This document shows positions 17,649 to 28,126 of a DNA stretch of 64,000 nucleotides, in pieces. Numbering within the stretch: position 1 is the stretch's first letter; every line of letters starts with the position of its first letter. The position numbers were made by a program, and so were the translations under genes. The notes beneath the pieces were generated by a model that had not been told where the DNA came from, did no database searches, and saw only the letters and a program-made list of their open reading frames with translations. The DNA is from Aquincola tertiaricarbonis (GTDB lineage: Bacteria; Pseudomonadota; Gammaproteobacteria; Burkholderiales; Burkholderiaceae_C): NCBI RefSeq assembly GCF_000969605.1, contig NZ_JZUE01000004.1, forward strand, positions 1 to 64,000, read 5' to 3'.

Positions 17649-18311
17649 TCAGGCGGCTTCCAGCCCGAGCAGGAAGTCGGCGAAGCCACCGCGGGCGCGG
17701 GCCTGGCGGCGGGCGCTGGTGTGCACCCGCGGCGTGATGCTCCAGGCGATGCGGGCGCCGCTGGCTTCCAGGTCGTGCACCAGGGCCACGTCCTCGCCGC
17801 AGGCCAGCGGGCGGAAGCCGCCGGCGCGACGGTAGGCCTGCGCTTGCACGCCCAGGTTGGCGCCGTGGATGTGGCGGTGGCCTTCCACCGGGCGGTAGTG
17901 CGCCTCGTAGCGGCCACGCACCTGCGGGCTGTGGGCCGACCAGTCGGCCACGCTCACGCAGCCGCACACCGCGTCGGCACCGGCCTCGTGCAGGGCCAGT
18001 TGCGCCACCAGCCAGTCGTCGGCCACCTCGCTGTCGGCATCGGTGAAGGCCAGCCACTGCGCGCCGGCATCGAGCAGCGCCTGGGCACCGGCGGCGCGCG
18101 TGCGGCCCACGTTGCGGTGCTGCACCACCAGCGGCAGCACGCCATGGCCGGCGGCCACCTCGGCCGAGGCGTCGGTGCAGGCATCCAGCACCACCACCAG
18201 CCGCACCGGCTCGCCCTGCAGGCCGGGATGGCGGGCGGCGCGCTTCAGCGCATCGAGGCAGCGGCCCAGCAGCGCCTGCTCGTTGTGCGCCGGTACCGCC
18301 ACGCCGATCAC
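17649..18311 (-). CDS. Family 2 glycosyltransferase
   Basis: A 220-residue GT-A fold glycosyltransferase. IGVAVPAHNEQALLGRCLDA at the N-terminus is the nucleotide-binding start. The DAD motif in AFTDADSEV near residue 90 should bind the divalent metal and nucleotide-sugar. ACGEDVALVHDLEASG near 175 supplies the ED motif. No membrane segment, so it should act in the cytosol. The GTG start at 18311 overlaps the stop of the methyltransferase gene (GTGA), with GAGGG upstream, showing translational coupling. Last gene of a four-gene cluster (acyl-CoA-dehydrogenase-like, PIG-L, methyltransferase, GT2). The sugar and acceptor are unknown. Confidence 0.9.
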   Translation of the reverse strand: MIGVAVPAHNEQALLGRCLDALKRAARHPGLQGEPVRLVVVLDACTDASAEVAAGHGVLPLVVQHRNVGRTRAAGAQALLDAGAQWLAFTDADSEVADDWLVAQLALHEAGADAVCGCVSVADWSAHSPQVRGRYEAHYRPVEGHRHIHGANLGVQAQAYRRAGGFRPLACGEDVALVHDLEASGARIAWSITPRVHTSARRQARARGGFADFLLGLEAA

Positions 18312-18943
18312 AGCAGGCCCTCGCGCACCGCGGGCGAGCGGCCGTCGCGGCTCCACACCGCCAGGTGGAAGTCGGGCTCCAGGTGCTGCACCAGCCGCGG
18401 CAGGCCCAGCGCCTGGTGCAGCGCCTGCTGCACCGTGTCGCCGTCCAGCGCGCAGCCTTCGATGGGATGCCGCCAGTGGCAGGCCAGCACCACGCCGTCC
18501 TCGGCCAGGCTGCGCAGCGCCAGCCGCGCCACCTCGGCCAGGCCGTCGGCACCGAGGTAGTAGCCCAGCTCGCTGAGCACCACCAAGTCGAAGCGCAGGC
18601 CCTGCGGCCAGCCGCCGGGCAGCTGCAGCTGCCGCACCTCCACCTGCGGCAGCGGGGCCAGCAGCCGGAGGGCGGCGGCCACGGCGGTGGGATCGAGGTC
18701 GGCCGCCAGGTAGCGGTCGCAGCGCGGCGCCAGCTCGGCCGCCAGGTCGCCGCCGGCGCAGCCGGGCTCGAAGCCGAAGGCATAGCGCCGCCCGGGCAGG
18801 CAGGCCGCGGTGACGGCGCGCTTGCGCTGCTCGTACCAGCGGGTGCGGTAGCCCCAGGGGTCGTCGCCCTGGGCGTAGAGCTTGCGGAAGTAGTCGGCGT
18901 CGGTGGCGGCGCTCGGGGGGGATGCGGGTGGCGTGGCGGGCAT
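18308..18943 (-). CDS. SAM-dependent methyltransferase (NodS-like)
   Basis: A 211-residue class I methyltransferase similar to NodS-type enzymes. DYFRKLYAQGDDPWGYRTRW opens the protein in the way typical of this group. Motif I is FEPGCAGGDLAAEL near residue 60, with the ribose-binding acidic residue in AADLDP. VVLSELGYYLG is motif IV. NodS methylates a deacetylated amino-sugar, which fits the PIG-L deacetylase encoded just upstream, but the true substrate here is unknown. The ATG at 18943 lies 11 nt after the PIG-L stop. The 3' end overlaps the glycosyltransferase start by 4 nt. Confidence 0.88.
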   Translation of the reverse strand: MPATPPASPPSAATDADYFRKLYAQGDDPWGYRTRWYEQRKRAVTAACLPGRRYAFGFEPGCAGGDLAAELAPRCDRYLAADLDPTAVAAALRLLAPLPQVEVRQLQLPGGWPQGLRFDLVVLSELGYYLGADGLAEVARLALRSLAEDGVVLACHWRHPIEGCALDGDTVQQALHQALGLPRLVQHLEPDFHLAVWSRDGRSPAVREGLL

Positions 18944-18954
18944 GGCGGGGGTGT

Positions 18955-19728
18955 TCAGGGCGAAGGAACGACGGGGGCCAGCAGGTATTCCCAGGGCCGC
19001 AGCCAGCGCGCCAGCGCCCAGCCGGGCAGGATGGGCTGCGAACCCGGCGGCGCCTGCAGCTGGGAGCGGTGCTCGGCCAGCGCCCGCTGCTTGGCTTGCC
19101 GGGCGGCCGGCGGCAGCGCCACCCGGCGCAGCCGCTGCCAGGGCACCCGGGCATCGCCGGGGGACGCCCAGTGCCAGGTCCATACCGGCGCCTCGTGCAG
19201 GCAGGCGCCAGCAGCTGCGCAGGCGGCCGCGGCCGCGCGGCCGGTGGCTTCATGGTCGGGATGGCCATCGTGGCGCCAGGTGGTGAACACCTGGTCGCCC
19301 GGGCGCAGCAGCGCGGCCAGGCGCTGCACCAGCTGGGCTTCGTGGTCGCTGGCGCCACCGTCGGGCAGGCCCAGGCGCTGGATGGCGCGGGCCGGCAGGC
19401 CCAGGTGGGCCAGCCCGCGCTGCCGCTCGATGCGGCGGCGGCGCGCCAGCCGGGCGGCGGGCGTGGCATCGCCCGCGGGCAGGCCGGCTTCGCCATCGGT
19501 CACGCCCAGCACCCGCACTGGCCGGCCGGCGGCCAGCCACTGCTGCATCAGGCCGCCCACGGCCAGCAGTTCGTCGTCCGGATGCGGCGCCACCACCACC
19601 GCGCGGGCGCCGTCCGGCAGCAGCTGCCCCGCACTGCAGCCGGGCAGCGCCTGCAGCACCGGGCAGGCGGCCCAGGCCGACGCCGGCGTGCCCTGGCCTT
19701 GGATCAGCGGCGGCTCTACAGCGCCCAT
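18955..19728 (-). CDS. PIG-L family deacetylase
   Basis: A 257-residue LmbE/PIG-L type zinc-dependent N-deacetylase. The metal-binding signature is APHPDDELLAVGG near residue 45, and the second metal motif is HDGHPDHEATG near 150. Members remove acetyl groups from N-acetylglucosamine-like sugars attached to small molecules or lipids. The ATG at 19728 overlaps the 3' end of the acyl-CoA-dehydrogenase-like gene by 13 bp, so the two are translationally coupled. With NodS-like methyltransferase and GT2 genes following, a modified amino-sugar product is likely. Confidence 0.9.
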   Translation of the reverse strand: MGAVEPPLIQGQGTPASAWAACPVLQALPGCSAGQLLPDGARAVVVAPHPDDELLAVGGLMQQWLAAGRPVRVLGVTDGEAGLPAGDATPAARLARRRRIERQRGLAHLGLPARAIQRLGLPDGGASDHEAQLVQRLAALLRPGDQVFTTWRHDGHPDHEATGRAAAAACAAAGACLHEAPVWTWHWASPGDARVPWQRLRRVALPPAARQAKQRALAEHRSQLQAPPGSQPILPGWALARWLRPWEYLLAPVVPSP

Positions 19729-20822
19729 GCGGCGGCGCCGTCGGCTTCCGGGGTGGCCAGGCGCGCCAGCGACGCCAGGTCGCGGTCGGCATGGGTCTGG
19801 CGTACGAACACCGGCAGGTCGGCGGCCAGGCGGGCGAAATGGCGGTCGCGGCAATACGGCGTGGCACCCAGCGCGCGGCCGGCCAGCACCAGCAGGCGCT
19901 GCACGGCGGCATCCACCGCGCTGCGCACCCGCAGCGCCAGCGCCTGCGCCGACTGCAGCGGATGGTCGTCGACCCAGGCGGCAGCCTGGCGCAGCAGCAC
20001 CGCCAGGCCATGCAGTTCCACGTCGGCCTGGCCCAGCGCCACCTGGGCCGCATGGCGGCGCTCGGGCGGGCCGTCGCGGGCCTGCAGCTCGGCATGCCGC
20101 AGCGCATCGCCCAAGGCGGCACAGCCGCCATACCAGCAGGCGGCCACGCCCAGGCCGCCCTGCCAGAAGCCGGGGCGCGACAGGTAGTCGCCGGCACCGC
20201 CGCACAGGTGGCCGGTGGCGCCGTCCAGCTGCACGTCCAGGCTCTGGCTGTCGGCCATGCCCACGGCACGCCAGGCGCCGCCCAGCACCTTCACCGCGGG
20301 CTGCGCCATCGGCACCAGCACCAGCCAGGGTCCGCTGCCATCGGCCTGCCAGGCGGTGAGCAGACCATGCGTGACATCGGCCGCGCCCGAGCACCAGCGC
20401 TTGGTGCCCTGCAGCCGCACCTCGTCGCCGCCCTGGCGCACGAAGCCCACGCGGCCGTCGGGCGGCTCGGCGGCCCACATGCCTAGACAACTGCCGGCCG
20501 GCGGTGCCGGCGCGCGCAGCTCCTGCAGCACGGCCAGCGCATCGGTGTGGCCCTCGTACAGCTTGGCCAGCGAGAGATCGTGCCGGGCCACGGTGGCCAG
20601 GGCCTGCCAGCGCTGCAGCGTGCGTCCGCCGGCCGGCGGCGGCAGCGCGTCCAGGCCGGCGTGGATCAGCGCATGCAGCTGCTGGGCGGGACTGCGTTGC
20701 CCATCGGGGCCGCCCAGCACATCAAGCAGCGCGCGGGTATCGCCGGCATGCCGGCCCGGCACCGACGCGGTGGTGGGGAGATGGGGAACATTTGCCGCAG
20801 AAAGTGTCGCGAAGGCGGACAT
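19716..20822 (-). CDS. Acyl-CoA-dehydrogenase-like flavoprotein
   Basis: A 368-residue protein with the acyl-CoA dehydrogenase fold. LAKLYEGHTDALAVL lies in the N-terminal helical domain, and QGTKRWCSGAADVTHGLL is the beta-domain flavin region. The C-terminus ends with CRDRHFARLAADLPVFVRQ, as in flavin-dependent hydroxylase-like members. I do not see the catalytic glutamate segment of true acyl-CoA dehydrogenases, so a different flavin reaction is likely. The start ATG at 20822 has a 9-bp hairpin 18-41 nt upstream. It leads the four-gene cluster. A TTGTCTAGGCA motif in the coding sequence (20480-20490) forces rare Cys TGT and Leu CTA codons. Confidence 0.82.
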   Translation of the reverse strand: MSAFATLSAANVPHLPTTASVPGRHAGDTRALLDVLGGPDGQRSPAQQLHALIHAGLDALPPPAGGRTLQRWQALATVARHDLSLAKLYEGHTDALAVLQELRAPAPPAGSCLGMWAAEPPDGRVGFVRQGGDEVRLQGTKRWCSGAADVTHGLLTAWQADGSGPWLVLVPMAQPAVKVLGGAWRAVGMADSQSLDVQLDGATGHLCGGAGDYLSRPGFWQGGLGVAACWYGGCAALGDALRHAELQARDGPPERRHAAQVALGQADVELHGLAVLLRQAAAWVDDHPLQSAQALALRVRSAVDAAVQRLLVLAGRALGATPYCRDRHFARLAADLPVFVRQTHADRDLASLARLATPEADGAAAWAL

Positions 20823-20839
20823 CGAACAGTGCGGCAAGC

Positions 20840-20863
20840 GCCGGCCAGGTGACTCTGGCCGGC
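20840..20863. terminator. Perfect 9-bp hairpin upstream of the four-gene cluster
   Basis: GCCGGCCAG (20840-20848), loop GTGACT, CTGGCCGGC (20855-20863). On the minus strand it lies after the small gene ending at 20931 and 17 nt before the ATG of the acyl-CoA-dehydrogenase-like gene. It may terminate the small gene or act as a leader structure. It has no T-tract. Confidence 0.45.
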
Positions 20864-20930
20864 ATCGTCGCAGCGCCTGCTCGCCCGCCCTGTAGGACGG
20901 TTGCACATGTGGCCGTAGGTAACGGGCTGC

Positions 20931-21122
20931 CTATCGGCCCGCGGCGTCGGGCTTGTCGCCGCTTTCGGGCGCCAGGTGCGGGTCGTCCTTGTCCCGCGGC
21001 TGGCCGGCCGGGGCGGCCGGGGCGGGCTGGCCACCGGTGCGGATCTGCTCGCCGGAGGCCGCGGGCTTGTCGTCGGCGCCGGCACCGGGCCAGCTCTTGT
21101 TCTCTGCGGGCAACTGGGTCAT
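20931..21122 (-). CDS. Small disordered hypothetical protein
   Basis: A 63-residue protein rich in Gly, Ala, Pro, Asp and Lys (TGGQPAPAAPAGQPRDKDD) with no hydrophobic core, so probably disordered. The ATG at 21122 is chosen. An ATG at 21131 would add three residues, and neither has a strong ribosome-binding site. No family recognised. It sits between the four-gene cluster and the inverted-repeat element. Coding status is supported only by codon pattern and an open frame. Confidence 0.45.
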   Translation of the reverse strand: MTQLPAENKSWPGAGADDKPAASGEQIRTGGQPAPAAPAGQPRDKDDPHLAPESGDKPDAAGR

Positions 21123-21185
21123 GGCTTGCATCCGTTGAGTGGGAGATGCAGGTCGGCGGCAAGCCGCGTTCCGGCAGCCGCCTCG

Positions 21186-21289
21186 GAACCTGTGAATGAA
21201 GCGGTCGCACCCGAGCGGCGCGACACGGCGGCCTAAATCCAGGCGCAAGGCGCAGCCGTGGCTCGGGTGAGTGGTTCGTTCACAGGTTC
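21186..21289. repeat. Inverted-repeat element, copy 1 (104 bp)
   Basis: The ends are 15-bp inverted repeats, GAACCTGTGAATGAA (21186-21200) and TTCGTTCACAGGTTC (21275-21289), with one mismatch. The interior shares GCAGCC(G/A)TGGCTCGGG with copy 2 at 27621-27730. The right end abuts the TGA of the ALDH gene at 21290, so the stop codon reads on into the repeat. No ORF of its own. This resembles a small non-autonomous (MITE-like) or REP-type element. Confidence 0.75.
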
Positions 21290-22765
21290 TCAGCCGAGGA
21301 ACCAGCGCAGCACCAGCCGCTGCGCCAGCCCGCCATAGGGCGGATGGAAGAGCTGGCTGGGAAACCAGCGCCGCCGCGTGAACACCGTGCGCGCGTGCGA
21401 CAGCGCGAGAAAGCCCTCATGCCCGTGGTACGCGCCCATGCCCGAGCCGCCGATGCCGCCAAACGGCGCATCGTGGTTGACCACATGCCAGCCCCAGTCG
21501 TTGAAGGTCACGCCGCCGGAGCGGGTTCGCTCCAGCACCTGGGTGCGCTCCGCCGCATCGTGGCTGAAGCAGTACAGCGCCAGCGGCCGCGGCCCGGCAT
21601 TGATGAAGGCGATGGCGTCGTCCAGCGTGTCGTAGGGCAGCACCGGCAGAATGGGGCCGAACAGCTCCTGCGTCATCACGGCCATGTCCGGCGTCGCGCC
21701 GACCACGATGTGCAGCGGCAGCTGCCGGCCCTCGCCCCGCGGCATGGGGCCGCAGGCCAGCACCTGCGCACCGCGTACCCGGGCATCGTCCAGCAGGCAG
21801 AGCAGCCGGCGCTGGTGATGCGGATTGACGATGGCGGTGCAATCGGCATTGCCTTCGGCCACGCCGCCGTAGAACCGCTGCCAGGCCGCCTGCACCGCCG
21901 CCACGAAGGCCGGCAGCTGCTCGCGCGGCACGAGCACATGGTCGGGCGACACGCAGATCTGCCCGCTGTTGGCCGCCTTGCCATGCGCCACCCGCCGCGC
22001 CGCATCGGCCAGCGGATAGCGCCGGCCCACCAGCGCGGGCGACTTGCCGCCCAGCTCCAGCGTCACCGGCGTCAGGTGCTCGGCGGCCGCACGCATCACG
22101 CGGCGGCCCACCGCGGGCGAGCCGGTGAACAGGATGTGGTCGAAGGGCAGCGAGGTGAAGAAGGCCGGGTCGGCCAGCTCCTGGCCCACCAGCGCCACCT
22201 GCGCCTCGTCGAACACCTCGGCCAGCACGGCGCGCAGCGCGGCGTTGGTGGCCGGCGTGGCCTCGGGCATCTTCACCATCACCCGGTTGCCGGCGGCCAG
22301 TGCCGAGGCCAGCGGACCCAGCGCCAGGTACACCGGGAAGTTCCAGGGCACCACCACCGCCACCACGCCCTTGGGCTGGTGGTGCACCTGCAGCCGGTTG
22401 CCGGCGAACAGCCACTCGGTGCGGCGGCGGCTGGGCTTCATCCAGCGGCGCACATGGCGGGCCGCATGGTCCAGCGCCAGCACCGAGCCCAGCACGTCGA
22501 GCATCTGCGATTCGGCCGCAGCGCGGTGGCCGAAGTCCTGGCCCATGGCCTGCACCAGCAGCGCCTGCCGGCGCAGCACGGCCTGCTTCAGCGCCAGCAG
22601 CTGCGCGCGCCGCTGCGCGGCGTCGGTCGGGGGCTGCGCCATGCAGGCCGCCTGCTGGGCGGCCAGCAGGCCGCGGATGCGCTGGTGCAGCTCGGCCTGC
22701 GCGGCGGCCTGCGCTTCGGCATCGTGTGCAGGCGCCCGGGACGGGGCTTCGGTCGGTTGGTTCAT
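21290..22765 (-). CDS. Aldehyde dehydrogenase, coniferyl-aldehyde-dehydrogenase type
   Basis: A 491-residue NAD(P)-dependent aldehyde dehydrogenase that oxidises an aldehyde to the acid. The catalytic cysteine is C271 (NSGQICVSPDHV), the general base E237 (TLELGGKSPAL) and the oxyanion Asn N142 (PWNFP). The subgroup is suggested by the C-terminal tail LFHPPYGGLAQRL, as in coniferyl aldehyde dehydrogenases, which also act on other aromatic and aliphatic aldehydes. The substrate is not certain. The ATG at 22765 has no clear ribosome-binding site. The first 22 residues are a non-conserved Ala-rich extension. The stop directly joins the inverted-repeat element. Confidence 0.88.
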   Translation of the reverse strand: MNQPTEAPSRAPAHDAEAQAAAQAELHQRIRGLLAAQQAACMAQPPTDAAQRRAQLLALKQAVLRRQALLVQAMGQDFGHRAAAESQMLDVLGSVLALDHAARHVRRWMKPSRRRTEWLFAGNRLQVHHQPKGVVAVVVPWNFPVYLALGPLASALAAGNRVMVKMPEATPATNAALRAVLAEVFDEAQVALVGQELADPAFFTSLPFDHILFTGSPAVGRRVMRAAAEHLTPVTLELGGKSPALVGRRYPLADAARRVAHGKAANSGQICVSPDHVLVPREQLPAFVAAVQAAWQRFYGGVAEGNADCTAIVNPHHQRRLLCLLDDARVRGAQVLACGPMPRGEGRQLPLHIVVGATPDMAVMTQELFGPILPVLPYDTLDDAIAFINAGPRPLALYCFSHDAAERTQVLERTRSGGVTFNDWGWHVVNHDAPFGGIGGSGMGAYHGHEGFLALSHARTVFTRRRWFPSQLFHPPYGGLAQRLVLRWFLG

Positions 22766-22844
22766 GGCGCGGCAGCGGGCGATGGGCCGTGGCGGGGGTG
22801 GTCCCCCGCAGTCTGCCAGCGCGGCCCTGCCCGCCCGCCCCGGG

Positions 22845-23327
22845 TCAGCCCGAGCGGCCGGCGCGGCGCACGCCGGGCAGGATGCCGGGCTGGGCATCCC
22901 GCGGCGCCGCAGCGGCTGCGGGCTCGGGGGCCGACGGCTCCAGCGCGATGCTGATCTCGTTGGGGTACTTCCACATGGCACCGGTGATCATGTCGGTGAT
23001 GCCCAGGTCGAGGAAGAAGCCGCCCACGACGCCCGAGGTCTGGGTGCGGCTGACCAGCCGCTGGGTGGCGTTCTCATGGCCGGGGGCGGCGCACTGCACC
23101 AGCACGTCCTTGGCGCCCTTGTCCAGCGTGACGGTGTTCTGCCGGCCGGTGACGATGCCCAGCTGCGATCCCTCGCGGGAGACGACGCAGCGGGTCTCCT
23201 TGGGCGTGAGGTGGAACACCACCGTCTGCGAGGTGCCGTCGGTGATGGAGGCACAACCGCTGCCCAGGGCCAGCAGGGCGGTGAGCAGGGTGGCGGTGGT
23301 GGCGTGGATGCGGGGCGGGACGTTCAT
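22845..23327 (-). CDS. Predicted lipoprotein with glycine-zipper-like segment
   Basis: A 160-residue protein with a lipoprotein signal ending ALLALGSGC, the lipid-modified cysteine being residue 25. The mature part starts ASITDGTSQTVVFHLTP, typical of small outer-membrane-associated lipoproteins of unknown role. C47 and C79 could form a disulfide. A hydrophobic glycine-rich stretch (TSGVVGGFFLDLGITD) follows near residue 96. The tail is Ala/Pro-rich. The ATG at 23327 is supported by the signal peptide. Stands alone between ALDH and the ABC transporter genes. Confidence 0.8.
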   Translation of the reverse strand: MNVPPRIHATTATLLTALLALGSGCASITDGTSQTVVFHLTPKETRCVVSREGSQLGIVTGRQNTVTLDKGAKDVLVQCAAPGHENATQRLVSRTQTSGVVGGFFLDLGITDMITGAMWKYPNEISIALEPSAPEPAAAAAPRDAQPGILPGVRRAGRSG

Positions 23328-23398
23328 GGTGCGAAGGCCTGGCGGCGGCTGGAGGAAGGAAGGCCGCCAGTGTTCCGCCCGGGGGCCGCGCCCACATC

Positions 23399-23418
23399 GG
23401 CCGATGGAGCCATCGGCC
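23399..23418. terminator. 20-bp palindrome after the ABC permease
   Basis: GGCCGATGG, AG, CCATCGGCC forms an 8-bp stem with a GAGC loop, 49-68 nt past the permease stop at 23467 and upstream of the lipoprotein gene. A terminator for the ABC transporter unit is the simplest reading. No T-tract follows. Confidence 0.5.
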
Positions 23419-23466
23419 CGGCCCGCGAGGAGCCACCCCGCAGGGGGGATGTGCGCCTCGGCGCGC

Positions 23467-24120
23467 TCAGTGCGGGAAGGCCAGCCGCTTCTCCAGCAGC
23501 CGCTGCACCTGCTCGAACAGCAGGCTCAGCACCCAGTACACCCCCGCGGCCGCCAGATACAGCGGAAACGGCTGGAAGGTAGTGGAGATCAGCTCCTTGG
23601 TGGCCAGCATCAGCTCGGTGACCGCGATCACCGACACCAGCGAGGTGTCCTTGATCAGGCTGATCAGCGAGTTGGACAGGCTGGGCACGGCGGTGCGCAG
23701 GGCCTGCGGCGCCACGATGAAGCGCAGCGTCTGCACATGCGTCAGGCCCAGGCTGGTGCCGGCCATCCACTGGCCGCTGCCGATGCTCAGCACCGCGCCG
23801 CGCAGGCTTTCCGACAGGTAGGCCGCCACGTTGAGCGTGAGCGCCAGGATGCCTGCGGTGACCGGCGAGAACTCGATGCCGATGCTGGGCAGCCCGTAGT
23901 ACACGATGAACACCTGCACCAGCAGCGGCGTGCCGCGGAAGATGCTGACGTACAGCCGCGCCAGCCAGTGCAGCAGCGGCAGCTCCAGCACCCGCACCAG
24001 CGCCACCAGCGCACCAAGCGCCAGGCCCAGCACCATGGCTGAGACGGCGAAGAAGAGCGTGTAGCCGGTGGCGCGCAGCATCACCGGTGCCGCCAGCTGC
24101 AGCAGCGGTATCAGCTCCAT
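23467..24120 (-). CDS. Polar amino-acid ABC transporter permease
   Basis: A 217-residue HisM/GlnP-type inner-membrane permease with about five hydrophobic segments. The N-terminal GYTLFFAVSAMVLGLALG and the FRGTPLLVQVFIVYYGLP segment are diagnostic, and the EAA-loop equivalent is the SLGLTHVQTLRFIVAPQAL region. It forms the membrane channel for the periplasmic binding protein encoded 25 nt upstream. No ATP-binding gene lies alongside, so the ATPase must come from elsewhere. Similarity to cystine permeases (YecS/TcyL) suggests but does not prove cystine as substrate. Confidence 0.9.
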   Translation of the reverse strand: MELIPLLQLAAPVMLRATGYTLFFAVSAMVLGLALGALVALVRVLELPLLHWLARLYVSIFRGTPLLVQVFIVYYGLPSIGIEFSPVTAGILALTLNVAAYLSESLRGAVLSIGSGQWMAGTSLGLTHVQTLRFIVAPQALRTAVPSLSNSLISLIKDTSLVSVIAVTELMLATKELISTTFQPFPLYLAAAGVYWVLSLLFEQVQRLLEKRLAFPH

Positions 24121-24145
24121 CGCCGCACCCCGGCGCCTGCGGCGC

Positions 24146-24946
24146 TCACTTGGCCGCGGTCAGCGGCTTGCTCACGTCGCGGGCAAACCACTTGACCGAG
24201 ATCTTCTCGAAGCTGCCGTCGGCCTTCAGGTCGGCCAGGGCCTGGTCGATGGCGGCCTTGAACTTCGGGTTGCCCTTGCGGAAGGGGATGGCGTTGCTCT
24301 CGCTGGGGCCGATGGGCGCACCGGCCTTCAGCGGCAGCTTGCTGGTCTGCGTCAGGTAGGGGATCAGCAGGCTGTCGTTCAGCGCGGCGTCGATGCGGCC
24401 GGTGGCCAGGTCCTGCAGGTACTCCGGCGCGCCGGGATACACCTTGACCTCGGCACCTTCGATGCCGCGGGCGAGGTCGGCATAGTTGCTGCCCTGCCCC
24501 ACGCCGATGCGCTTGCCCTTCAGGTCGGCCGGCGTGGCCATGGGGCGCGTCTCGTTGTTGCGCACGATCAGCTGCGCCGCCGAGGTGACATAGGGGCCGC
24601 TGAAGTCGAAGGTCTGGCGCCGCGCATCGGTGGCCGCCACCTGGTTGACGATGACGTCGTACTTGCCGGCCTGCAGCCCGGCCAGGATGCCGCTCCACTC
24701 CGTGGTGGTGAAGGCGGGCTTGACGCCCATCTTCGCCGCAATGGCAGTGGCGATCTCCACGTCGAAGCCGGTGAGCTGCCCCTGCGCGTCACGGAAGTTG
24801 AAGGGCGGGTAGGTGCCCTCGACCGCGATGCGCAAGGTGCCGCGCTGCTTCACCTCGTCCAGCAGGTCGGCGGCCTGCGCCGTGCCCGCCCACAGGGCCA
24901 GGCCGGCGGCCAGGGTTGCAAGCAGATGTGTGCGACGTTGGATCAT
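24146..24946 (-). CDS. Amino-acid ABC transporter substrate-binding protein, cystine-binding-like
   Basis: A 266-residue periplasmic family 3 solute-binding protein with a Sec signal peptide cut after AQA near residue 25. EGTYPPFNFRDAQGQLTGFD is the classic opening, and later GKRIGVGQGSNYAD forms the ligand-binding beta strand. It resembles FliY/TcyJ cystine-binding proteins. The ATG at 24946 opposes katG, 164 bp away, and precedes the permease on the same strand. A link to redox balance (cystine supply next to a catalase-peroxidase) is suggestive only. Confidence 0.9.
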   Translation of the reverse strand: MIQRRTHLLATLAAGLALWAGTAQAADLLDEVKQRGTLRIAVEGTYPPFNFRDAQGQLTGFDVEIATAIAAKMGVKPAFTTTEWSGILAGLQAGKYDVIVNQVAATDARRQTFDFSGPYVTSAAQLIVRNNETRPMATPADLKGKRIGVGQGSNYADLARGIEGAEVKVYPGAPEYLQDLATGRIDAALNDSLLIPYLTQTSKLPLKAGAPIGPSESNAIPFRKGNPKFKAAIDQALADLKADGSFEKISVKWFARDVSKPLTAAK

Positions 24947-25035
24947 GATTGTTTTCGCTCAGGGGTACGACAAGGCGGCGTATGTTGCCACCGCTGCGCA
25001 GGCAAGCCCCCACAGGCTATCGCTCCCATCCATAG

Positions 25036-27596
<2,561 letters not shown>

Positions 27597-27620
27597 CGCG
27601 CGCGACCTGCGCCGCCCTCA

Positions 27621-27730
27621 GAACCTGTGAATGAAGCGCAGCCATGGCTCGGGCTAGGGCGAACCTTCGCAGCGACGAGCCGGGTCGTCAGGGCGCGTCG
27701 AGCGGGCGTGAGTGGTGCCTTAACAGGTTC
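27621..27730. repeat. Inverted-repeat element, copy 2 (110 bp)
   Basis: The left end GAACCTGTGAATGAA (27621-27635) is identical to copy 1. The right end (27716-27730) matches the inverted sequence at 12 of 15 positions. It shares GCAGCCATGGCTCGGG and GTGAGTGGT with copy 1 but differs in length. As in copy 1 the right end abuts a TGA stop codon (27731-27733), here of the NTF2-like gene. No ORF of its own. Confidence 0.7.
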
Positions 27731-28081
27731 TCAGCCCTGCGGCACCACGAAGGCCTGCAGCTCGGCCAGCCGGCCATCACGCAGGCGCCAGACATCGCAA
27801 TACGCATGCACGCTGGCCGTGCCGGCCTCGTCATGCAGGGTGATCTCGCCGATGGCGGCCAGCGTGTCGCCCTCGGCCACCATGCGGTCCACCTTGAATT
27901 CGGGCGGCCGCTGGTAGCTTTCCTTCATCCAGCGGCGCACGGCTTCCTTGCCTTGCAGCGTGCGGTCGCCGACGAACACCCAGCGGGTGTCTTCGGTGCA
28001 CAGCGCGAGAAAACCTTCATGGTCGCCGCGGGAGATGGCGGCATTGGCCTGTTCCAGGACCTGCTTGTGGGGATGGCTCAT
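27731..28081 (-). CDS. NTF2-like (SnoaL-type) protein
   Basis: A 116-residue cone-shaped NTF2-superfamily protein. HEGFLALCTEDTRWVFVG and GEITLHDEAGTASVHAYCDV are typical of the SnoaL-like branch, which includes isomerases, dehydratases and pure binding proteins. No catalytic assignment is possible. The ATG at 28081 gives the usual N-terminal helix (KQVLEQANAAISRGD). The stop codon fuses to the inverted-repeat element. The aldo/keto reductase gene lies 45 nt upstream on the same strand, so the two may form a unit. Confidence 0.8.
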   Translation of the reverse strand: MSHPHKQVLEQANAAISRGDHEGFLALCTEDTRWVFVGDRTLQGKEAVRRWMKESYQRPPEFKVDRMVAEGDTLAAIGEITLHDEAGTASVHAYCDVWRLRDGRLAELQAFVVPQG

Positions 28082-28126
28082 GCCCGGCTTTTTAGGCGCA
28101 AGCCAAAGCCTGCGCCGCCGGTACGG

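Noticed and set aside
25017-25035. CTAT-N11-ATAG dyad upstream of katG as an OxyR site
   Set aside because: OxyR half-sites at this centre are spaced by 7 bp, not 11, and the flanking tetranucleotides do not match.
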